Source: Sordaria brevicollis
Lineage: Eukaryota > Ascomycota > Sordariomycetes > Sordariales > Sordariaceae
Direction: 5' to 3'
DNA length: 64,000 bases
NCBI GenBank assembly: GCA_033439795.1
Contig: JAUTDP010000003.1
Coordinates: 930,001 to 994,000 of the forward strand
Shown here: positions 33,437 to 44,763 of the stretch, piece after piece
Numbering within the stretch: position 1 is the first letter of the stretch
Layout of the letters: every line of letters starts with the position of its first letter
Made by a program: the position numbers and the translations under genes
Notes under the pieces: model-generated
Told to the model about the DNA's origin: nothing
What the model saw: only the letters and a program-made list of their open reading frames with translations
Databases searched by the model: none

Positions 33437-34328
33437 CTACATCACCGCACAACCCCCCTCCTTACTCTTCTTCTTCTTCTTCTTCTTCTTGTCGCAGCAC
33501 TTCTTCTTCTTCCACGTAGTAGTCTCCTCCATCCTCACCACAACAACCGGCTCCCTCGGCCTAGGCCAAGGCAGACAAACACAAGTCACCAGCGGGACAC
33601 TGGTATACGCCGGGCCACAAGTACAGCCCCCGCCGTAACCGACGTAGTAATCCTCTCCGTTGAAGATGCTCCGTACGGCTTGCAGCATCTTCCATCGTGT
33701 GTGGTACCGACTGCTGCAGTTTAAATCGGTAAATATATTGTCCAGACATTGAAGACCGTTGGAGTTGCGGAGGAAGTACTCGACCACGTCGCTGTAGGGG
33801 GGACCGGTTTTGACGGGTGGGTGGAAGGCGTAGGGGAAGGGTTTGGTTGGGGCTGTAATTGTTCTTAGAATCAGGTGCCTTGAAAACAACCGAGGTAGGT
33901 AGGGAGAAAGCAGGAGAAAACGAACCGTAAACCCTCCACAACAACCAATCGATCAAGAAGTAAAAGTAATCCACGCTCATGTACACCAGACTCGAATCGT
34001 AGACGGAGTTCGTCCAAATAGCCCAGAGCACCACGCTGGTGGCATCACTGATGAGTTTGCTGTAACCGTGGCGATGGAGAAGCCATGGATCGTATTGTTC
34101 GCAACGAGAGAGCACCTGACGGTGCCGCTGGAAGGCTTCAGGGCTTGGAGCAACGTAGAAGTAGGAGCGTATGCAGCAGGAGCAATGTTGTTCCTCCTGT
34201 TGACTATGTCGATATGATGTTGACGTCGGTGTTGATGTGGATGATGTTCGTTCGGGCTGCCAGTCTGCTGGCCAGATGTAGCTGGCGTACCGGATTCGCT
34301 CCGGTGGGTAGCGGCGGTTTCCTGGCAT
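33437..34328 (-). CDS. Unknown protein with polybasic CaaX C-terminus
   Basis: A 272-aa protein of no recognised family. Exon 1 is 34328-33926 and exon 2 is 33852-33437; the 73-nt intron starts with the less common donor GTTCGT, ends TTACAG, and joins G to CC in frame. The N-terminal half has a CSCC pair, aromatic-rich stretches and a hydrophobic SVDYFYFLIDWLLWRVY. The second half has VVEYFLRNSNGLQCLD, RWKMLQAVRSIFNGEDYYVGYGGGCTCGPAY and CVCLPW. The end is KKKKCCD, eight Lys, SKEGG, then CAVM and stop. CAVM fits a CaaX box with Met at X, which favours farnesyltransferase, and the preceding Lys run (from a CTT repeat) would aid plasma-membrane binding, as in K-Ras-type tails. Membrane targeting is inferred. 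Confidence 0.7.
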
Positions 34329-36343
34329 GTCTCTTAAACGTTGAATGACTGTCTGGCGGGATGTTAGAGATGACTGTCAATGTCCGGAATATCTTGTCAT
34401 CGGTTGTGAGTGTCTTTTTGCGATATGAAGTTGGTATCGATTAGTGTCCGAGCTGGGTACACCAAGCAAAAAGTTTGAGGTGACATCTTGGACCAAAGTC
34501 AGTGTGAACTATCTGGTCAATGTGAGCTCTTCTATCACTTCTTATACCTCCCGTCCGCTGATAGCTTAAGTGATTCATCCCCCCATTCCCGAGTTCAATA
34601 CCACCACCACAACAGACCAAACACCGTGATGCCATAGCCACAGGTATGAGTTGGGGGAGTAACCCATGTGCGACCAGGAGTCACGACGGGGACGGCGATG
34701 CTTGGCTATAAGTAGAACCGTTGAAACCATGCGGCTCAACCTTAAATAGGCACAGAGCAAGGCATACTTTCCACAGGGAAGCTCACAAAAGGCTACGGAG
34801 TCCTACCTTGACACCAAACATGTCTTCACATGTTCTGCCGGCAAAATGCTGCGGTGGGCTCACTTCTGATCTGGAGGCAGTGTGTCCTCTTGTTCGGGAT
34901 CAACAAGGCCGTGGTTGAGGTTGCCTACCTATCCTTCTAGCCGGATAGATCGCACATGTATCACTCTTGTTGCTGTTGGCAAACCGGTGTGGTGGATTCT
35001 ACGTGGTGCCTGGGAGTGACACTGTCAGCGGTGCATCATGCTCGTGTTGTTGGTCTGGAATGTCGGTTTTCAGCCCACTTACCACCAACACTGAGTGCAG
35101 CCAGGTCTTCTAGTGACACATCTTGCCGAAAGAAAAGGTCATTGCTAGCATCTCTATTGCCCTATCAAGCAATCTTCCCGAAAAGGCCGACAGCAGGTAG
35201 TCAAGCCGTACGTTTCGTCACAGGCTGGATGTTGTACGGCGATGACATGGAGGGACCAAGCAGCCGTTGATAGCAAACAAGACCGAACGCCTGACTCTTT
35301 GAGAGTTTCACCGAGTAACGTCCTTGTCAGAGTGACTGGCCAGTTTCTCCAATGTTTTCGTGTTCGATCCTCCGTTCAAAGTGGGTTGAGTGCTTGCAGC
35401 TAGTTTTCGTGTCAGGTTTAGACAGCTCCCGTCGCTTTGCTGTTTGGAGGCTTGGTCTAACAGCATGACTTCGGCTGCTGGAGGCTGGCTGCATGAGTTC
35501 AAGAGGCTCGGGCTGTGGGATCCCGTTTTTAGACATACATTGGCGTTCTCACCTTACCCATATCATATTCCGATCCTGAAAGACATCCTCTACTTACCTA
35601 TAGCTCCTAGCACGCTAATCATAGGCTGAGAATTACTGGTGAAGTCGCCAGGATGCAGATGATAAGGTTAAGGACGATGACTGGAGGAAGTTCGGCGCAT
35701 CAACAGAGCACATTTCTTAGCAGCCATTGAATTTGGCCATTGGGTCGGGTTTGGAGAGAAATCTCGATCAGGATATCGTTGGCCCTTTCCCGTACTTTTC
35801 GTGGCACTCATGGCCCAGGGGGCAGTCATATGAGTCGTTTCATCATATCGAACGGCAACCGCGACCGGTCAATCAATAACCTTGGTGCAGGAGAGGTTAC
35901 TGCCGCCGTACCGTCCTCTCGCTATCCCAGGGGAAAGGACGGCCAAGCGAAGCAGCGCCGCCCACTCGTCGACGGAAATTACCGTGTAAAGATGGTTGGG
36001 TTGGTTACCACATCGCAATGCTGTCCGAACGGTGTTTACGCTTGAGAGAAATGAGGGCGCGACGTAAAAGTACGCCCCCGCATAAAATATGCATGCATCT
36101 TCTGTTAGGACCTTAACAGCTTCATGCGAACTTACCTAGGGAATATGTTAGTACCCCAACTTTCGGCGGAATCCAGACGTTACATCCGCTCGATCAGCCT
36201 CAACGATCACTTCCCCGCTTTCTTCCACCTTGACCCAACCTCGACGCCCTCTCACTGCCAACGACGAACGCATCGACGCATACAATCAGCACACCATAGT
36301 CGACTTGCTACGTAGTCGCAAAGGAACCTTTTCAGGGATCGAT
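34329..36343. other. Intergenic region (2 kb)
   Basis: Between divergently placed genes. No coding feature is supported. The frame used by the HET gene is open upstream to about 36230 but offers no ATG there, so the first 114 nt may be leader or part of an exon whose start was not found. Confidence 0.5.
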
Positions 36344-38815
36344 ATGCCTCCAACTTTTACGACGACGTCCGGTGACATACATCTTTCCAAGGAGGCATTC
36401 AATCGCCTATGCAACAGATGCGAAAGCATGTTCAAAAGCCTCGGCGAGGCTTATGAAGATAGCCGACATCTTCTATACGACCATTACCGCGATGAGGTGC
36501 CGGACCATTATCGCAATGAAGTGCCCTTTGGCACCTGGTCTACCTTATTGGCCTCCGCATCCAATGGTGACTGTCATTTCTGTTGTTCTTTGGTTGCCCG
36601 AGCTTTGGTGTCTGAGAATGCCCACCTCATCACAGGCCACAGATTGAACGTCTCTGAGAACTCTTATCCATCTCTACAACCTGTTGTGTCCGAGGATGGG
36701 TTATTCAAGATGGGGATAAATCCCGCCATTGACATCACAACTGCTACGAGGGCTGACAAGGAGTTGATACTTCGTCTGTCTATTGATTACTTCGACCCAA
36801 AGCTCCGATCTTTTTTCTTTAACCTCGATATTATAGGCCAAGATGGTGAACGCGTTATGCTTGCCAGCCAATCTGGCAACGTTCAGTGTAAGCCTCCTTC
36901 TACCCGCCGCACCTACAGAAATTGACTTCATGGTCTTACCTCAGCTTCCCCAGGCTATGGTTTTCCAGCTAGTCTGAACACAGGAAGCGAGGCAAGCTTG
37001 AATCAAGTGCTCCGATGGGTTGATGAGTGCAGATCTAACCACCTATGCGGATATGCTAAATATGAAGAGTTCCACGGGCGGTACCCGGCCCGCTTTATTG
37101 ATGTAGGAAGTGTGGGAAGCCTGACAGCCAAGATACGCGAGACTACTAAAATGGACCTTCGCGAGCTAAAGTATACTACTTTGAGCCATTGCTGGGGGAA
37201 ATCAGTACCGGCTAGGCTTTTGTTGGACAACTATGACTCCCGACTAAAAGGTTTCACGCTGGACGAGCTGCCACGGACGTTCCACGAGGCAATTCTGGTA
37301 ACCCGAAAGCTCAACATACGGTTCTTGTGGATCGATTCCCTGTGTATCGTCCAAGATTCCCTTGACGATTGGGCGGCAGAATCGGCCAAGATGCAGTTTG
37401 TTTACCAGAACACTTATCTCAATCTAGCCGCCGCTGTTTCACCAAATCCTAGCGGAGGTCTGTTTTTCCCGAGATGTCCTTTATCGTTTGTGCCTTGGGC
37501 AATATCACTTTCCGGGAGCCAAATCCTGCAGGGCAGTCTTGTTGACCTCCTTGAAGAAAAACAAAGGTTTATCCTCGACACGAGAGGATGGACCCTCCAA
37601 GAGCAAATCCTGGCCCCGCGTACTGTCATGTTCGGGAAAAACGAGCTTTACTGGGAGTGCCGCATGGGCTATGCGAGAGAATGCTTTCCAGATCTACTTA
37701 AACCGTCATTCGACCCAGCAAGATTATTGACAATGGGCGCTTTCCGTAGACCGTTAGAGTCCATGGAATGGCCCCCGATCAGCGACTTTCAACGACAGCA
37801 GATCTGGCGATACTTGGTCGAACAATACTCTGGCAGGGAACTTACCAGGCAATCTGATAAGCTCGTTGCAATCTCCGGTCTTGCACAAGCAGTGGGCAGC
37901 AGATGGGAAGGGAGTACCTACCATGCCGGCCTATGGTCCTACTATTTCCGACAAAACCTTCTGTGGGAATGCCAGGGGATTAATGGCTACAGAGCCCGCA
38001 ACACACATGCAGCCCCTTCTTGGTCCTGGGCCTCGTTGAGCGCCAAATGCTCCTTACCAGAGCAATTTGCAGAGATACATGTGGACAGCCTTGCCAACGT
38101 TTCAAAAGTTATTGTAACTCCACTACAATTATCCCATCCGTTCGGACAAGTGAGTGGCGGAGTCGTCCGACTTGAAGGTCCATTGTTACAGGCTACCGTG
38201 CAAAGTACGCAAGCAGGTTGGCAGCTTGTTATGGACGAGACGGGCGCTGCTAGGCCAGCAACCACGGACCCAAGAATACCATTGTTGGGAGCCATGTCAG
38301 TGCCGTGGGTTTCGTGGGATGACGATGAAACTCGCGAGTGTGCAGAGATTCAACCAATGCAAGTGTACCTTGCGCCCCTTCAGGTTGAAATATGGCCATG
38401 GTATCCATTGTTACAAGTCAGTGGTCTTTTATTAAAACCTGCGTCGACATCTCCTCAAAAGGGGAGGTTCGCAAGACTGGGCGTTTTCAATATCAGGCAA
38501 AACATTTCAATATCAGCCATGAATCGCCTTAGCGTGGGTAAAGAAGCAATGTTCTATACCCCTAATAACACTAAGTTGAAGCACCGCTATTCGCCTGTCC
38601 TTGAGCCGGGGGAAGATCAGGATATCGGACATTTCTTGGAGAAGTTGAAACTCCGTTACTCATCGCAGGAGCTTCATGAAGGGGAAAACCACGAGGTCGT
38701 ACACTTTCTGATATGCTTGGAACTGGCAGCGCAACGAAACCGAGAAAGCGACAAGCCGGACGAAAACCTACACCACGTCAAACCTAGCGGATTCTATATA
38801 TATGAGCTTGTGTAA
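36344..38815 (+). CDS. HET-domain protein (intact)
   Basis: Second heterokaryon-incompatibility-type protein, 804 aa from this start. Exons are 36344-36887 and 36945-38815; the intron is GTAAGC...CCTCAG and keeps frame. The N-terminal region has a Cys-rich HET lead-in (LCNRCESMF, then NGDCHFCCSLV) and a small tandem duplication (DHYRDEVP DHYRNEVP). The HET core begins near residue 260 with TTLSHCWGK, continues with FLWIDSLCIVQDSLDDWAAESAKM and ends with APSWSWASL; DTRGWTLQEQILAPR is also present. The rest is a variable C-terminal region. HET proteins act in non-self recognition and can trigger cell death on incompatible fusion; the partner cannot be inferred. The first in-frame ATG after the upstream open region was taken as start. 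Confidence 0.9.
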
Positions 38816-39222
38816 GGAATACCAGAAGGGACTTGATGTGGAGGATACAGACGAGGCGGGATACACCAAGTTCTATTGCGCGGCAACCAGACCAGGACGC
38901 TCAGCAGTGGGAGGCAACGAAACTCTCCCTCTTCCTGATTTCCGCGCCTTCCATTCTCGTTGATTTCTGTTCCCCCGGGACGCTGTCTAATTCGGTCGAG
39001 GTCCTTCTCGGTCCGTGCTCTCCCACAATTCTTCGTCGGTTCAGAAATTCATTGTTCGAGTGTTCCCTCGTCCCTCTCCGCGACCCTTTTCCTCCCACCC
39101 GATGCAATCTCATTCTCTCCTACCTCCAAGCAACAATAATCTCGGCTCCATTACCTTGCCAGATCACATCCAAACAAAACAGCAGTCCACTCAGCCACAC
39201 CAGCAGTGACTACACCTACAAA
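38816..39222. other. Short intergenic / 5' leader
   Basis: Pyrimidine-rich sequence typical of fungal promoters and leaders leads to the ATG at 39223. No gene is seen. Confidence 0.5.
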
Positions 39223-40169
39223 ATGGAAGCCAACATGAACAACAACCGCCACCAGAACCGCAACAGGAACCGTAACCGTAGACGCAATCGTCGCGGTGCC
39301 CGGAACCCCGCGCTTCGTGGGAACCGCGACCCTGTCCATGGTATGCACTACTGAAAGCTCCATCATCATCGAAGTACAACAGCAACTAACCCATATTTCC
39401 CCTCGTTCACAGCTGCCGGCGGTCGCGTCGAGAATCAGGGTCACGCGGGCCCAGAGAACCGCGCTCTTCCTGCCCCTCCTGCCCCTCCTCCTCGTGAGTG
39501 CTCTATCTGATTCCATTTTCCTTACTTCACAAGAATAATAACTAACTTGGCTTGCCTTCACAGTTGACCCACGCTTCCTCGAGGGCTGGGAGAACGCTGA
39601 CCTCGCCAACCCCGCGCTTGGTAAGAATAAAAAAACAATACACCTTCCTCACCCGCTTCTCAGTACGAGAACTGACTGAACATTTCTCAAAATAGCCGAA
39701 GCCCCTCCAGCCCCGTTCGAGCCTGAGAACAGTAAGCAAGCCCCTCATAGCATCGCCCTTCACTCCGATACCACTTTGCTCTTGTGCTGTAGTACCGAGA
39801 CTGACCCAATCCTCTCTCACAGTCCCCATCATCGACCACTCCATCCAGGTCGAAGCCCAGGCCGAGACCATCCGGCAGCAGATTGCCCTGGCGGTCCAGA
39901 GTTTTGGCCCGTCCTGCCTCTTCTGGGTCCGGGCCGGCCCAATCCGCGGTGCCCTCGGGCAAGACTGGACTGACGCCCACCACGTCACGTCCCACGGCGA
40001 CCACGAGCTCGCCAGGATGACGGTCGAGCTGGCCGTCCACAAGTGGGGCCCTCGTGCCCAAATCTCGCTGACGGCGCGCCCGGCTCCGTTGGGAGCTGCT
40101 CCTGTCCCTGCCGCCCCGGCCCCGGCTCCCGGCTTTTTCGGGGCTTACCCGCCTCCTCACCACTACTAG
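39223..40169 (+). CDS. Unknown 212-aa protein, five small exons
   Basis: Family not recognised. Exons are 39223-39340, 39413-39493, 39564-39620, 39696-39731 and 39823-40169. Every intron begins GTATG, GTGAG or GTAAG, ends CAG or TAG, and all four are phase 1, so exons 2-4 (27, 19 and 12 codons) could be skipped without a frame change. Exon 1 is Asn/Arg-rich (NRNRNRNRRRNRRGARN), exon 2 is Ala/Pro-rich, and exon 5 holds the folded-looking part (IIDHSIQVEAQAETIRQQIALAVQSFG, then SCLFWVRAGP and HHVTSHGDHELARMTVELAVHKWG) and an Ala/Pro-rich tail ending AYPPPHHY. The basic start suggests RNA or nucleic-acid binding. Consistent splicing across five exons and high third-position GC argue that it is real. 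Confidence 0.75.
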
Positions 40170-43100
40170 GTGAGGGGGTGGGGATGCCCGTGTATAGAAT
40201 AATTTGTTTGAGTAATAAACCGTTTGCCGCCTCTTCAACTAACGATCCCATCTACGAATATGTGTAACCGTTAAGAGAGAACTGGATCCGATGCAAAATT
40301 TAGATCATTGTGAAACGCTTCGGGAAGCAATGAACCTGCACTCGATACTCCTTTTTTGCCTGTTGAACCAACTGCTCCTTCCATTTTCTTCGGGATTGCC
40401 TAAAAGCCTGTGGCCCACTTAAGTCCTGAAAGAACCCTTTGCTGTGCCAAGTTAAACACGGAACAAAAGCACCACCAAGTCAACCGCAGCTTTGGGTTTC
40501 GGTCGTTCTCGTTATCGTCGATATTGTTGATGAAGGTGAAAATGATGGCGATGTGGCAGTGGTGGTTGTGGTAATGGCATCGATGAAAGGAAGAGAAAGA
40601 AGTTGGAATACATACTCCCTTTGGATGTTGGGGGACTTTACCTTCTTGCACTTCAACGCCCACCTCCTCTCTTTATGTTCTCCTTCTTTCTTCCTTTCCT
40701 GATATCCCCCTCTTCTCCCTCTTCTCCAATACTCCATATATCTTTTTTTCATCGTCGTACTTTTCCAGATATTGAATCTCTCATCCCTTTTTGCGTTTTG
40801 TCATGGTCGAACAACGTGGTGTCCTGTTTGGCTCAAGGTTCAGGTATTTTCAAGGTTTGGGAACCTCCTACAGTTGGGGGCGTGAGATATAAACTACGGT
40901 TGCGAAAAGGGTGGTAAAAGGTCAGTTTCCGAACATCGTTAAGTGAAGGTCTACTGGTCTGGTAGTCTTTCGTAGAGACTTACAGTGACCATTCTTGGCA
41001 CACTCAGCGCAAGGGACATCATTGCCAGTTTGGTTGTGGCATTTTTGTCCGGGAGTGTCGCCAGCGCAAGTGACGAACGCATAGGGCGCAGGGAATTTTG
41101 CGTTTGAGCCGGGCTCTTTGCCCTTCGGGGTTGCGGAAAGACGACCTAGATGTGAAGAAACTAAAGTTCACTGTGCAGCCCAGGTTCGGTCCAAGGGCCT
41201 GGGCTGCATGGGCTGTGTTCGATTTCACAAGGACCACATCGTGCTAGACGGCAGCACTCCGCTAGAGATCCGCTGCCAACTCCCCCTCGGCTCCAAGACG
41301 AAGTGCGTGCGCTGTGGCGACGTCAAAAACAAAGCTCTTTGTGATGAAGAAATATCTGGGTAAGGAAAGGCGTTAGAGAGCATAGGCGTGGTGTCATTCT
41401 ACGAAGGCATTAGTATGTGCATAGATGGCATGTTCATGAGTTTGGAAGACATAGCTCGGAGCATAGGAAGGACCACACCGATAAGCTTTTATATGGTGGG
41501 CGGTGCATTTCTGTCGATAGCAACTTCGGGTTATACGACCTCACCAAACTACAACGATGAAAGGAGGAGGATACTTATTTGGAACTGGTTTAAGGTCGTG
41601 GGGGACTGGTCCGGTGTCTCTCTTCGGGATTTCTTCTTGTGTTATAGGACTTGTTCATGACAGGAGCGTTCGGCCTTGGCGTTACGACGAAGTTAGCGAT
41701 TTCGACGAAACTTCTATTGCCTTCGGTTTGTTTGCAAATACCTGCTGATAAAACATGCCGTGCTTGATGTTACTCACGAATGACTTCCAATGTTCATCTA
41801 GATGACATCCTTGGGTTGATCAAGAGCTGAAGTTTGCAATGCCATTGACGTCCGAGACCTGACACCGCGAGTCACGGCCCGTTCTTTACTCGAGTCCATC
41901 CTCGGATCCGAAGCTCTTTTTCTGCTCCCGCCTGTTTTTCAACCACGAGCGGCGAGTTCCACGTGGTATCCACACCCTATGTCATTGAGATTGAATAAAG
42001 GAAGGTACGATACACGTTGCGGTGTAGACGGCAACAACCTCAAACGATAACGCGGTGAAGATTTGGATACCTATCGAAGCAGAAATGAAGGAACGTCCAA
42101 ATCCAATACCGACACCAGACCGACAATGGAAGTGCAAGATATTGCCGGGGTCGTGAGCCTCATGACAGATTTTTGGGGGTTTGTGGCTTGATTGCTACCA
42201 ACTACTCGGCCGAAAGCTTTTAAGCTACTGCACCTTCGATAAGGAGCGTACGGAGCTATGAGCAATCCAGCGAATGGATAACTTTGAATGCATCGTTTGT
42301 GGCGTAAAAAGTTTCCTTTTGGGTCATGTCGAAGAACCCCTGCTCAGATGGTTATTTGAAGACGGGGGTTACGCGTCTCCCTTCCTCGGCAACGAACTTT
42401 TGTGTATAAGTCCTCAAGGGACACATGTATGTGAGTCTCGCGTATTCTAGATTTAAAATCAAGTGAGGACCATTAATGGGTTAGATCTCTTGCTGTTCGG
42501 TCAATGTCATTTCATGCTTGCCCGCTTGCTCAATCTCAACAGCCGACTGATTGTTGAACTCCTACCCACGACTGGAGCGGATTATAAAACCACCCCTTTG
42601 GCATCGCCTAGGCCCCATCCAACTCCAGCCGGGTCACATATCAGCTTACGTTTTCCACTCGTGCCTTCCATATTTTACCCGGTAATACGGGTGACCCGTC
42701 ATAATTCGCTGATAGACGCCTTGCCAGCAAAAACCGTCCGATCAAAGGGTGGAACCAGATATCCTTTGCGAGCAAACGAAAACTCGAGGCGACGTCAGAT
42801 ATCGCCTTTTGGAGGGGCCGCGGCCGCTCGGTTGTGGAGATCACACCACCAGACTTCGACAATAAGGGCCTCGAGGTCGTCAATAGGCCCCGTCGGCAGA
42901 CGAGTTTCCAAGATTTATGACGGGGTGGGAATATAAAGCTGATCTCTCGAATCAAACCCCTTCGTGTGATTTCTTCCTCAGTTCACACCCCCGTCTCTGT
43001 TATCTGTCAGCCACAAGTTCTTTTTCTCTTTTTTTCTTTTTCTTGCTCTTGTTTTTTGTGCCGTTGAATTCCAAGGAGGGGCTTCAAAAGTCGGAGACTT

Positions 43101-43257
43101 CCCAACCCAACCTCACCCCAAACGACCAAACCTCCCAACACAACATCCTCACCAGAGCTCAATATATCCCCTCGCGGCATTTTGTCCCGCGTCAGACGAG
43201 AACACCACGACCAAACCACCACCTCCTCTTGCTGCTCCGCCAGTTTCCACGGCGACA
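40170..43257. other. Intergenic region (3.1 kb)
   Basis: Contains only a weak Cys-rich candidate near 41 kb, listed separately. From 41.4 to 43.2 kb no coding feature is supported; the final 250 bp is the pyrimidine-rich leader of the methyltransferase gene. Confidence 0.45.
40985..41363. other. Cys-rich open frames on both strands (uncertain)
   Basis: On the minus strand a frame ending near 40985 encodes FVTCAGDTPGQKC and PCAECAKNGH and runs into a perfect GTAAGT donor. On the plus strand a frame to 41363 encodes RPRCEE, GCMGC, EIRCQLP and KCVRCGDVKNKALC. Both have the spaced-Cys look of small fungal zinc-finger-like proteins, but neither has an ATG in frame or a supported partner exon, and they overlap each other. 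At most one is likely to be coding; this may be a gene relic. Confidence 0.25.
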
Positions 43258-44433
43258 ATGACCACCACCACCCCTCCCAACCCCAAGGGAAACACCACCA
43301 CCGCCCCCGCCACCTCCTCATGCCCCCTCAAGCTCGCAACCAAACCCGGCGCCAGCATTTACAGCTCCCCCCTCATGCTAACCACCTACGACAAATACGT
43401 CCTGGGGTTCAGCATGACCTACCTCTGGCGCTGCCCCTCCTCCAGCATCCTCATCCCTCTCTTCCGCCAAAACTTCAACGCTGAGAAACACCTCGACATC
43501 GGTGTCGGCACGGGGTTTTTTGTCGGTGATGCCTTGGGCCAGGTCCTTGCTTCTTCTGGCTCTACCTCTACCTCTAACCATAAAGAGGGTAAGAAGGTGG
43601 ATATTACTCTTATGGATTTGAATGAGGTAGCTCTGGAGAAGGCAAAGGAGAGGGTGTTGGGCGTCGTCGCTGAGCACGAGCATCATAGTCAGGCAGAGGT
43701 TGAAAGCGATGGGAAGAATCCAGAGGTTGGAGTGAAAGTCACGACTATTGTCGCTGACGTCCTCGACCAGTCTGTTCCAGTTGGAGTCCAGCGGGGACAG
43801 TTCAAATCAGTCAGCATGTTCAACCTCTTGCACTGTCTTCCCTCTGTCCCCATTGTCCCCTCTGGTCCTTCCTCCTCGGATCATGACAGTGGTGCCGACG
43901 ACAATGGACAAGAGATCAAGAACCGCGCTTTTAAGCTGGCGGCGGAGTGTTTGGCTGATGACGGCACGTTGGCTGGTTGCACGGTTTTGGGAAGGAAGTA
44001 TATCGCGAATGAGTATTTTGCCCGGCCGGGTCCTTCTGCGGGTCATGTGGATGGTTCGTTGTTGCCGTTGCCGTCGTTATGCGCGAGTTCATCGGGAGCG
44101 GGTTCGGGTGCGGGAATGGACAAACGTGCGGAATCGGAGTCGGGAGGGCTGCAACGTGCGGAACGTGAATCGACCATGGGAGGAAAGGATGAAGCCAAGG
44201 TGCACGTGGGGGGAAGCATGGCAGCAAACGGAACCAAGACGCCTTCGGTCTTAAGCAAAGGTATGACTTGGGCGGTCATGAAGTGGTACAATCACCTGGG
44301 AACGTTTGGGAACTGGTCAGATGAGAGGGAGGTGTTTGAGAAGGGACTGAGAGAGAACTTTGAGGTGGTGGAGACCCAGGTAGTGGGTTGTATGTTGCTT
44401 TTCAGTGCGGCCAGACCGAAGAGGTCAGCTTGA
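43258..44433 (+). CDS. SAM-dependent methyltransferase
   Basis: A 391-aa class I methyltransferase from an unspliced frame. Motif I is DIGVGTGFF (about residues 80-88), and KVDITLMDLNEVALEKAKERV supplies the acidic residue that binds the ribose of S-adenosylmethionine. Next come IVADVLDQ and FKSVSMFNLLHCLP, typical of motifs II and III. Residues from about 260 to 330 form a low-complexity Gly/Ser/Glu insert (GSGAGM, SESGG) unlike the fold, after which WAVMKWYNHLGTFGNWSDEREVFEKGL resumes the domain. No targeting signal is seen. The substrate is unknown. The gene converges on an Ayg1-like hydrolase only 330 bp away, which might hint at a shared small-molecule pathway, but there is no polyketide synthase in the window. 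Confidence 0.85.
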   Translation: MTTTTPPNPKGNTTTAPATSSCPLKLATKPGASIYSSPLMLTTYDKYVLGFSMTYLWRCPSSSILIPLFRQNFNAEKHLDIGVGTGFFVGDALGQVLASSGSTSTSNHKEGKKVDITLMDLNEVALEKAKERVLGVVAEHEHHSQAEVESDGKNPEVGVKVTTIVADVLDQSVPVGVQRGQFKSVSMFNLLHCLPSVPIVPSGPSSSDHDSGADDNGQEIKNRAFKLAAECLADDGTLAGCTVLGRKYIANEYFARPGPSAGHVDGSLLPLPSLCASSSGAGSGAGMDKRAESESGGLQRAERESTMGGKDEAKVHVGGSMAANGTKTPSVLSKGMTWAVMKWYNHLGTFGNWSDEREVFEKGLRENFEVVETQVVGCMLLFSAARPKRSA

Positions 44434-44434
44434 G

Positions 44435-44478
44435 TGCCATGTGGTGGCCATGTAGTGGCCATGTAATGGCCATATGGT
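44435..44478 (+). repeat. 11-bp tandem repeat, four units
   Basis: Four copies of GCCATGTGGTG with one or two changes each begin immediately after the methyltransferase stop codon (44431-44433), in the 3' UTR. Confidence 0.9.
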
Positions 44479-44763
44479 GGGAGACGAGATGGATTAGTTT
44501 GTTGTGGGAAGGAGATAACAGTTCGACCGACGAACTTGATGGGTGGAAGTAACCAAGGAACTTTCAACACCACACTCACGATGACCGATATATCTCTCCA
44601 CTTCGCCATGTCGAGTAGGATTTCGTGTATTGTAGTTTGATACCTAGAGATACGCATATATTAACTGGCAGATCTCCCAGCCGTTTGTGCCGACATAGTC
44701 ACCTACCTCTGCACGCAGTCCTCTCTGCTATGAGCAATCTCCATTGCACATCAACCCTCGAAT

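Noticed and set aside
36124..36315. Upstream ATG frame before the second HET gene
   Set aside because: It is in a different frame from the HET exon, and no intron could be placed to connect them.
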